Assembly: GCA_902475005.1 (NCBI GenBank)
Contig: CABRXV010000068.1
Span: 1-10,821, forward strand
DNA from: CABRXV01 sp900754955
Lineage (GTDB): Bacteria; Actinomycetota; Coriobacteriia; Coriobacteriales; Eggerthellaceae
Direction: 5' to 3'
DNA: 10,821 nucleotides
The notes beneath the pieces were generated by a model. It did not search any database. It worked only from the letters and a program-made list of their open reading frames with translations, and was not told the origin of the DNA. The stretch's first letter is position 1. Each line of letters opens with the position of its first letter. Positions 5,035 to 10,821 of this stretch are shown piece after piece. The translations under genes and the position numbers were made by a program.

Positions 5035-6486
5035 ATGAACAACCAGCATTCCAACCAGGGCTTCGGCGACCAGGACATCTTTTGCGCCTTCTGCGGCAAG
5101 ACGCCGCAGCAGGTGGGTGCGATGATCTCGGGTCCGAACGGCATCTACATCTGCGACGAGTGCATCTCGGTGTGCGCTGACGCGATGATGCGCGACATGG
5201 GCTTCGCGATGTCGCCCGAGACTGAGCAGCAGCGCGCCGAAGCTGCGCACCGCGGCCGCTTCGGCCGCCGCCGCGCGCAAGAGGACGTTGAGCCCGATGA
5301 GGCGTACTACGCCGACGAGGCCGGCGAACCCACCCCCGAGGAGGTGCTCGGCAGCCTGCCGACGCCGCACGAGCTGTACGCGCGCCTCTCCGAGCACGTG
5401 GTCGGGCAGGAGGCCGCCAAGCGCGCGCTGTCGGTGGCGGTGTACAACCACTACAAGCGCATCTCGCTCGGCGCTGCTGCCGAAGAGGGCGACGTCGAGC
5501 TCGCCAAGAGCAACATCATGCTGCTCGGCCCGACCGGCTCGGGTAAGACGCTGCTCGCGCAGACGCTTGCCCGCACGCTCCAGGTGCCGTTCGCCATCGC
5601 CGACGCCACCACGCTCACCGAGGCGGGCTACGTGGGTGAGGACGTCGAGAACATCCTGCTCAAGCTCATCACGGCGGCCGACTTCGACATCCCGCGCGCC
5701 GAGATCGGCATCATCTACATCGACGAGATCGACAAGATCGCCCGCAAGGCCGAGAACCTCTCGATCACGCGCGACGTGTCGGGCGAGGGCGTGCAGCAGG
5801 CGCTCCTCAAGATCGTGGAGGGCACCGAGGCGAGCGTGCCGCCGCAGGGCGGGCGCAAGCATCCGCAGCAGGAGCTCATCCATATCGACACGACGAACAT
5901 CCTGTTCATCCTCGGCGGCGCCTTCGTGGGCCTCGCCGACATCATCGCGCAGCGCGTGGGCAAGCACGGCCTCGGCTTCGCGGTCGATTTGCCCGAGAGC
6001 AAGAAGCACGCCGAGGCGGAGCTGCTCGCCCAGGTGCTGCCCGAAGACCTCAACAAATACGGCATGATCCCCGAGTTCGTGGGCCGTATCCCCGTGATCA
6101 CCTCGCTCAACGAGCTCACCGAGGACGACCTCGTGCGCATCCTCGTCGAGCCGAAGAACGCGCTCGTCAAGCAGTACACGCGCATGTTCGAGTTCGAGGA
6201 CGCCGAGCTCGTGTTCGACGATGCTGCGCTCCACGCGATCGCGCACGAGGCGGTCGAGCACGGCACGGGCGCGCGCGGTTTGCGCTCGATCTGCGAGCGC
6301 GTGCTCATGGACGTGATGTACGACCTGCCCGAGCAGGAGGGTGCCTCCCGCGTCGAGGTGCGCGCGAGCGACATCACGGGCGAGACGACGCCTGAGATCA
6401 TTCCGGTGCCCGAGAAGGTGGGTGCGCATGCGCTCGATCCGTCGAAGGGCGCTGCCGACGACGATACGAAGGAGCTGACCGCATAG
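5035..6486 (+). CDS. clpX: ATP-dependent Clp protease ATP-binding subunit ClpX
   Basis: ClpX is the hexameric AAA+ unfoldase that recognises tagged substrates and threads them into ClpP. The 483-residue protein has the N-terminal zinc-binding domain with Cys17, Cys20, Cys40 and Cys43. Walker A is GPTGSGKT (165-172), the pore loop GYVG (198-201) and Walker B IIYIDEID (226-233). The second pore-side motif is GGRKHPQQ. The ClpP-docking tripeptide is Leu-Gly-Phe (313-315) and the sensor-2 region GARGLR is at 412-417. It is longer than E. coli ClpX (424). The extra length lies in a charged linker after the zinc domain (about 62-105) and in a hydrophilic C-terminal tail (about 450-483). The start ATG at 5035 follows caggaac. 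The Leu-Gly-Phe loop and the adjacent clpP indicate that it works with ClpP. Its stop is 2 bases from valS. Confidence 0.98.
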   Translation: MNNQHSNQGFGDQDIFCAFCGKTPQQVGAMISGPNGIYICDECISVCADAMMRDMGFAMSPETEQQRAEAAHRGRFGRRRAQEDVEPDEAYYADEAGEPTPEEVLGSLPTPHELYARLSEHVVGQEAAKRALSVAVYNHYKRISLGAAAEEGDVELAKSNIMLLGPTGSGKTLLAQTLARTLQVPFAIADATTLTEAGYVGEDVENILLKLITAADFDIPRAEIGIIYIDEIDKIARKAENLSITRDVSGEGVQQALLKIVEGTEASVPPQGGRKHPQQELIHIDTTNILFILGGAFVGLADIIAQRVGKHGLGFAVDLPESKKHAEAELLAQVLPEDLNKYGMIPEFVGRIPVITSLNELTEDDLVRILVEPKNALVKQYTRMFEFEDAELVFDDAALHAIAHEAVEHGTGARGLRSICERVLMDVMYDLPEQEGASRVEVRASDITGETTPEIIPVPEKVGAHALDPSKGAADDDTKELTA

Positions 6487-6488
6487 CC

Positions 6489-9167
6489 ATGGAGAACATG
6501 CCGAAGATCTACGATGCTGCCGCCGTCGAGCAGCGCATACTCGACAAGTGGATGGCGGGGGAGTACTACCGTCGCAACCTGGGCGTCGGCGACTGCACGG
6601 TGACCATTCCGCCGCCGAACGTGACGGGCGTGCTCCACATGGGCCATGCGCTCGACGACACCATTCAGGACACGATCATCCGCACGAGCCGCATGCGCGG
6701 CATCTCCACGCGCTGGGTCCTCGGCACCGACCACGCGGGCATCGCCACCCAGACGAAGGTCGACAAGAAGCTCGCCGATGAGGGCATCTCGCGCCGCGAG
6801 ATCGGCCGTGAGAAGTTCATCGAGGCGTGCTGGGACTGGACGCACGAGTACGGCGGCCACATCGTCGAGCAGATCAAGCGCATGGGCTGCTCAATCGATT
6901 TCTCCGATCCGCACTTCACGATGGACGCCGACTACGCGAAAGCCGTTCGCAAGGTGTTCTGCGACTGGTACCACGACGGGCTCATCTACCGCGGCAAGCG
7001 CATCGTGAACTGGTGCCCCACCTGCACGACCGCCATCGCCGACGACGAGGCCGAGTACAAGGACGAAGCGGGTCACCTGTGGCATCTGCGTTACCCGCTC
7101 AAGGAGCCCGTTGACGGCCAGGAGTACATCGTGGTTGCCACCACGCGTCCCGAGACGATGCTCGGCGACACGGGCGTGGCCGTTTCCCCGAAGGACCACG
7201 ACAAGGAGAAGTTCGTCGGCGCTACGGTGGTGCTGCCCATCGTCGACCGCGAGATCCCTATCTTCAGCGACTTCTACGTTGACGCGGGCTTCGGCTCGGG
7301 TTTCGTGAAGGTGACGCCTGCGCACGACCCCAACGACTTCGGCATGGGCGAGCGCCACGGCCTCGAGAAGATCAACATCTTCGACGAGACGGCGCACGTG
7401 GTCGACGGCTACGGGCAGTTCAGCGGCATGAGCCGCGAGGAGTGCCGCGAGGCGGTGGTGGCGTGGTTCGAGGAGCACGGGCTGCTCGACCACGTGGAGG
7501 ACCACGACCACTCCGTCATGCACTGCTACCGCTGCAACACCACGCTCGAGCCGTGGCTGTCCGAGCAGTGGTTCGTGGCGGTCGACAAGCTGAAGGGGCC
7601 CGCCACCGAGGCCGTGACGAGCGGCGCGGTGACGTTCCATCCCGCGCGCTGGACGCAGACCTATCTCACGTGGATGGAGAACCTCAAGGACTGGTGCATC
7701 TCGCGCCAGCTGTGGTGGGGCCATCGCATCCCGGTGTTCTACTGCGATGCGTGCGGTTGGTCCGACGCGCTCATGGAAGACGCTGCGACCTGTCCGCACT
7801 GCGGCGCGCCGCTGCGCCAGGACGAGGACGTGCTCGACACGTGGTTCTCAAGCCAGCTGTGGACATTCGCCACGCAGGGCTGGCCCGATCATCCCGAGCG
7901 CATGGAGGGCCACCATCCCACGACGGCGCTTGTGACCGCGCGTGACATCATCGCGCTGTGGGTAGCGCGCATGATTATGGCGTCCACCTACTTCTGCAAG
8001 GAAATTCCGTTCAAGGACGTGGTGATCTACGCCACCATCCTCGCCAAGGACGGCACGCGCATGTCCAAGTCCAAGGGCAACGGCGTCGATCCGATGGATC
8101 TCATCGCCATGTACGGCGCTGATGCGATGCGCTTCAACCTGTTGACGCTTGTCACCAACAACCAGGACGTGCGCTTCGACGCCGATATCGACAAGAAGAC
8201 GCACGAGCTCATCGGCAGCCCGCGCACCGAGCAGGCGCGCGCGTTCGTGACGAAGATCTGGAACGCGAGCCGTTTCGTGCTTGGCAACCTCGACGGCTTC
8301 ACGCCGGGCGAACCGGTTGCGCGCACGCAAGCCGACGCGTGGATCTTCAGCCGTCTCGCGCGCCTTGCCGAGCAGGTGACGCGCGGCATCGAGGCGTATC
8401 AGTTCGGCGAGGTGGCTCGCGAGCTCAACACGTTCTTCTGGAGCGAGTTCTGCGACTGGTACATCGAGTTCACCAAGGCCGATCTGCGCGGCGAGGCCGA
8501 CGCCGAGGTGCGTCTGCAGACGCAGCGCAACCTCGTGTACGTGCTTGATCAGGCGCTGCGCCTGCTGCACCCCGCGATGCCGTTCGTTACCGAGGCCATC
8601 TGGGAGAACCTGCCGCACGGCGAGGGGGAGGCTCCTGCGCTCATGGTGGCAGCCTGGCCCGAGCCCGAGAACCTCGCGCATTGGCGCGACGAGGCGGCCG
8701 AGCGTGCCGTGGGCCTGCTGTGCGATGTTGTGGGTGCTGTGCGCTCCACCCGCGCACGCTACGGCATCTCGCCGCGTCAGGAGCTTGACGTGACGGTGAA
8801 TGCCGAGCCCGGGGCCGTGGAGGTGCTCGAGGCGCTGCGTCCGCAGATCGCCTCGATGGGCCGTGTGGCGAATCTCGTGATCGGCGCTGGCGCGGCGAAG
8901 CCGGCCGAGAGCGCTGCCGTGGTGGTCGAGGGCGCCGAGGTGTACAGCGTGCTCACCGGACTCATCGACTTCGACGCCGAGCGTTCCCGCTTGCAGAAGG
9001 AACAGAAGAAGCTCGCCGGCGACCAGGCGAAGTTCGCGAAGAAGCTCTCGAACCCGGGCTTCTTGGCCAAGGCGGCGCCCGAGATCGTGGAGAAGGACCG
9101 CGCGAAGCTCGCCGACATCGAGGACCAGCTGGCGCGCGTGGAAGCACAGCTCGCCGAGCTGGGATAA
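6489..9167 (+). CDS. valS: Valyl-tRNA synthetase
   Basis: This class I synthetase charges tRNA-Val with valine in the cytoplasm and edits mischarged threonine. The 892 residues include the HIGH motif as HMGH (50-53) and the KMSKS motif as RMSKS (524-528). The editing-domain signature TTRPETMLGD starts at 218. ValRS-typical Cys motifs are present (NWCPTC, HCYRCNTTLEPWLS), as is a zinc-knuckle-like pair CxxC-12-CxxC at 419-438. The C-terminal coiled-coil arm spans about 825-892, which distinguishes ValRS from IleRS and LeuRS. The length is normal for a bacterial ValRS. The start ATG at 6489 is 2 bases after clpX, with aaggag at 6469-6474 inside clpX a little far away. The ATG at 6498 is an alternative start giving three fewer residues. 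Translation is probably coupled to clpX. In many actinobacteria folC follows valS; it does not here. Confidence 0.98.
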   Translation: MENMPKIYDAAAVEQRILDKWMAGEYYRRNLGVGDCTVTIPPPNVTGVLHMGHALDDTIQDTIIRTSRMRGISTRWVLGTDHAGIATQTKVDKKLADEGISRREIGREKFIEACWDWTHEYGGHIVEQIKRMGCSIDFSDPHFTMDADYAKAVRKVFCDWYHDGLIYRGKRIVNWCPTCTTAIADDEAEYKDEAGHLWHLRYPLKEPVDGQEYIVVATTRPETMLGDTGVAVSPKDHDKEKFVGATVVLPIVDREIPIFSDFYVDAGFGSGFVKVTPAHDPNDFGMGERHGLEKINIFDETAHVVDGYGQFSGMSREECREAVVAWFEEHGLLDHVEDHDHSVMHCYRCNTTLEPWLSEQWFVAVDKLKGPATEAVTSGAVTFHPARWTQTYLTWMENLKDWCISRQLWWGHRIPVFYCDACGWSDALMEDAATCPHCGAPLRQDEDVLDTWFSSQLWTFATQGWPDHPERMEGHHPTTALVTARDIIALWVARMIMASTYFCKEIPFKDVVIYATILAKDGTRMSKSKGNGVDPMDLIAMYGADAMRFNLLTLVTNNQDVRFDADIDKKTHELIGSPRTEQARAFVTKIWNASRFVLGNLDGFTPGEPVARTQADAWIFSRLARLAEQVTRGIEAYQFGEVARELNTFFWSEFCDWYIEFTKADLRGEADAEVRLQTQRNLVYVLDQALRLLHPAMPFVTEAIWENLPHGEGEAPALMVAAWPEPENLAHWRDEAAERAVGLLCDVVGAVRSTRARYGISPRQELDVTVNAEPGAVEVLEALRPQIASMGRVANLVIGAGAAKPAESAAVVVEGAEVYSVLTGLIDFDAERSRLQKEQKKLAGDQAKFAKKLSNPGFLAKAAPEIVEKDRAKLADIEDQLARVEAQLAELG

Positions 9168-9233
9168 GCGGCCTGCTTTTGCCTGGCGTGTCTTGGTAGG
9201 GCGCTCTGGCAGGTGACGGTCGATTGCGAGAGC

Positions 9234-9270
9234 AACGGGGCTTTGGCTTATGCCAGAGCCCCGTTTTCGT
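9234..9270 (+). terminator. Rho-independent terminator of the clpP-clpX-valS unit
   Basis: A 13-bp stem with one G-T pair joins 9235-9247 (acggggctttggc) and 9252-9264 (gccagagccccgt), closed by the tetraloop ttat and followed by ttttcgt. It lies about 67 bases after the valS stop. Confidence 0.93.
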
Positions 9271-9359
9271 GTGTTGGGGCGGGTTGCCATGCATGGCGTA
9301 TGCGAGGCAGTACACGCATTGCGCGCCGTGTGCAGGGTCTTGTCGGAGGAACGAGGGGC

Positions 9360-9390
9360 GCTCGCCAAGGTAGCGGGGCGTCTGGCGAGC
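9360..9390 (-). terminator. Probable terminator of the AEC permease gene
   Basis: On the minus strand, immediately after the stop codon, gctcgcca (9390-9383) pairs perfectly with tggcgagc (9367-9360) around a 15-base loop. The sequence beyond (gcccctcgttcc) has no real T run, so termination may be Rho-dependent or the hairpin may only protect the mRNA end. Confidence 0.5.
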
Positions 9391-10338
9391 TTATCCCACC
9401 GTGCTCAGGAACATGACGAGCAGCGGAATGGATACGAGTGACGCGATCGTGGTGACAAATGTTCCCTGCGCCATGTCATGCGAGTTGCCGCCGTACTGGT
9501 AGCAGAGCATCGTACCGTTCGTGGCGACGGGCATGCCCGAGATCACGACGATCACGCCGAGCAGGAGGGGGTTCGTCACAAAGAAGTGGAACACGCCCCA
9601 TACGACGAGCGGAATGATGATGAGGCGGAAAAGCGATGTCATCCACAGGCGGAATCCGCCGATGAGCTCGCCGGCGGGGAGGTTCGCAAGCGACGAGCCG
9701 ATGATGAGCAGCGCCGCGGGCGTCGTAAGCGAGCCGAGCGATACGAACGCATCGCCGACGACGGGGATGTTGTGCACGCCTGCCAGCGCAAGCACGATGG
9801 CGACGAGACAGCTGATGATCACGGGCGATACGAACAGGCGCCACGTAACCTTCACCTTGGCGTCTCCCGCAACGTTGTCCTGCGTGAGGAACCAGGCGCC
9901 CACGGTGAACACGAGGAAGTTGAACGGCAGGTTGAAGATCGTCGCGTAGATGAGCGAGTCGGACCCGTAGATGGCCGACAGCACGGGGAATCCGATGAAG
10001 CCCACGTTGCCGAAGCAGAGCATGAACTTGAACACGCCGCGGTGCCCGATGGAGATGCGCATGGCCGCGGTGACGGCGTAGGCGATCGCGATGACGAGCA
10101 CGAAGCTCAGGCACGAAAAGAGGAGCGTGAGCAGAATGTCCTGCAGCGAGGGAAGCTCCGTGGCGGTCAGCACCGAGCCGATGATCATGCCGGGAAGCGA
10201 GAGGTTGAGGATGACCTTGGAGAGTTTAGCGTCGAAGTCCTCGTTCATCATGTTGAGGCGCTTGCCGGCGTAACCGGCGGCAACAATGACGAACAGCGTG
10301 ATCATCTCGGCGAAGATCTGAAGAACCTCCGAACTCAA
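9391..10338 (-). CDS. AEC-family transporter (auxin efflux carrier-like permease)
   Basis: This 315-residue, very hydrophobic protein probably has about ten membrane helices and belongs to the AEC family of bacterial permeases. Known members move malate, malonate and similar organic acids, but the substrate cannot be read from this sequence. Family-type features are the N-terminal helix with GYAGKR (22-27), NLSLPG (45-50) before the first helix break, GNVGFIGFPV (110-119), NLPFNFLVFTVGAW in the middle, a polar loop near 152-164, and SGMPVATN (267-274) in the second half. The length is normal. The start is TTG at 10338, supported by aaagga about 9 bases upstream and by alignment of the first helix. 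The nearest ATG would delete 11 residues and lacks a site. It is a single gene, convergent with valS and divergent from the next gene. Confidence 0.9.
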   Translation of the reverse strand: MSSEVLQIFAEMITLFVIVAAGYAGKRLNMMNEDFDAKLSKVILNLSLPGMIIGSVLTATELPSLQDILLTLLFSCLSFVLVIAIAYAVTAAMRISIGHRGVFKFMLCFGNVGFIGFPVLSAIYGSDSLIYATIFNLPFNFLVFTVGAWFLTQDNVAGDAKVKVTWRLFVSPVIISCLVAIVLALAGVHNIPVVGDAFVSLGSLTTPAALLIIGSSLANLPAGELIGGFRLWMTSLFRLIIIPLVVWGVFHFFVTNPLLLGVIVVISGMPVATNGTMLCYQYGGNSHDMAQGTFVTTIASLVSIPLLVMFLSTVG

Positions 10339-10485
10339 GGCGGGTCATCCTTTCACGTAATCGATAGGTGGCATCCTGACATGTTCTGGCGCAGGTCAGG
10401 CGATTCACGGAGATCGCACCGCCCGCCGCTCACTCAAAACAGCGGGGCGAAGCGCGCCGGCGCAGACCGTACGCAAAGCCTGTTT

Positions 10486-10514
10486 ATTATAGGGGCGCTG
10501 CCGATGGGCGTCAG
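10486..10514 (-). promoter_or_regulatory. Promoter of the AEC permease gene
   Basis: The minus strand reads CTGACG (10514-10509), then 17 bases, then a perfect TATAAT (10491-10486). Transcription would start near 10479 and leave a leader of about 140 bases before the TTG start. Confidence 0.65.
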
Positions 10515-10570
10515 CGAAATGTCGGAGACGTGGCGTGTGGCGGGGTATGCGGCATGGGTGGGGCCATCTT

Positions 10571-10579
10571 TGGTATAAT
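10571..10579 (+). promoter_or_regulatory. Extended -10 promoter of the last gene
   Basis: TGgTATAAT at 10571-10579 is a perfect extended -10 element. No -35 hexamer lies 17 bases upstream. Transcription would start near 10586, giving a leader of about 80 bases that can fold back on itself before the ATG at 10667. Confidence 0.7.
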
Positions 10580-10666
10580 TCCTCGATGCGTGACATGAGG
10601 GTCGCGCACGCCCGACGGCGCGCCATGCCGCCGAGGGCGGTCTCACGCCAAGAAGAAGAGGTCATT

Positions 10667-10821
10667 ATGAGCGAGCTTATTGCTCAGCTGTGGACGCCGC
10701 AGATGCAGGCAGCTTTTACCGTTGTCGTGGTTCTGCTCGTCATCCTGTACGTCCTTTCCATCGTGTGGGTGGTGCGCGACGCCTACCTGCGCGGAACGAA
10801 GTGGCAGATCTGGCTGGTGGT
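10667..10821 (+). CDS. Membrane-anchored protein of unknown function, 5' part
   Basis: The window ends 51 codons into this gene. The ATG at 10667 follows agaagaagagg at 10651-10661, a good ribosome-binding site. The visible protein has a short N-terminal segment (MSELIAQLW), a strong membrane helix at about 17-37, then a charged stretch (RDAYLRGTKWQ, 37-47). The last residues look like the start of a second helix. This resembles short two-helix proteins of Coriobacteriia that carry a C-terminal zinc ribbon, but that recollection is uncertain and the deciding part is outside the window. No function is assigned. It has its own promoter. Confidence 0.8.
   Translation, partial: MSELIAQLWTPQMQAAFTVVVVLLVILYVLSIVWVVRDAYLRGTKWQIWLV

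Larger units (their letters stand above)
10339..10666. other. Divergent promoter region, no gene seen
   Basis: About 328 bases separate the AEC permease from the next gene and hold promoters for both. In the permease leader cctgac (10375-10380) pairs with gtcagg (10395-10400). In the other leader gcgtga (10588-10593) pairs with tcacgc (10643-10648), just before the ribosome-binding site, enclosing a ccgcc/ggcgg hairpin (10628-10640). I found no open frame with a credible start. Confidence 0.6.

Noticed and set aside
2524..6429. Very long minus-strand open frame opposite tig, clpP and clpX
   Set aside because: Three unmistakable genes lie on the other strand. The frame stays open because of third-position GC bias, and its translation is low in complexity.
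9286..9297. Perfect 12-bp palindrome gccatgcatggc
   Set aside because: It is short, does not extend further, and lies between two convergent gene ends. No function can be supported.
1..10821. CRISPR array, defence genes, transposase or phage genes
   Set aside because: No regularly spaced repeats and no such protein motifs were found on either strand. All long confident frames are housekeeping or transport genes.

Overview
The window is a stretch of ordinary bacterial chromosome with high GC content. Gene order (tig, clpP, clpX, valS), strong GC bias at third codon positions, CCA-encoding tRNA genes and the protein sequences suggest an actinomycete, most likely of class Coriobacteriia (Eggerthellaceae or a relative). 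That placement is from general recognition of the sequences, not from a search, and I would not name a genus.

Layout, left to right. The first 54 bases are the 3' end of a tRNA-Asn(GUU) gene, closed by a strong terminator. Bases about 100-645 are a visibly A+T-richer intergenic segment with no convincing gene. It holds a compact nested set of hairpins (110-158) and a long imperfect inverted repeat (309-492) that looks like a MITE or a decayed insertion. On the minus strand lies sstT (727-2043), a Na+/serine-threonine symporter, with a strong terminator downstream and a long leader carrying a large stem-loop upstream. A complete tRNA-Leu(UAG) gene (2431-2515, minus) and the trigger factor gene tig (2725-4140, plus) are divergently transcribed from neighbouring promoters.

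After tig come hairpins and a terminator, then a three-gene plus-strand run: clpP (4357-4986), clpX (5035-6486) and valS (6489-9167). ClpX and valS are only 2 bases apart. A good terminator at 9234-9270 ends this unit. A minus-strand AEC-family permease (9391-10338, TTG start) follows and ends in a hairpin facing valS. The last 155 bases begin a plus-strand membrane protein cut off by the window edge, with a textbook extended -10 promoter.

How the genes work together: trigger factor receives nascent chains at the ribosome, and ClpXP degrades proteins that fail quality control or carry recognition tags. Their adjacency is the widely conserved tig-clp protein-quality-control neighbourhood, and valyl-tRNA synthetase next to clpX is also a recurring arrangement. 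The two transporters and the tRNA genes have no evident functional link to this cluster.

I see no defence system, CRISPR array, toxin-antitoxin pair, prophage gene or transposase. The unexplained items are non-coding: the 309-492 inverted repeat, the 110-158 structure and the sstT leader stem-loop. These are modest leads, not a new system.
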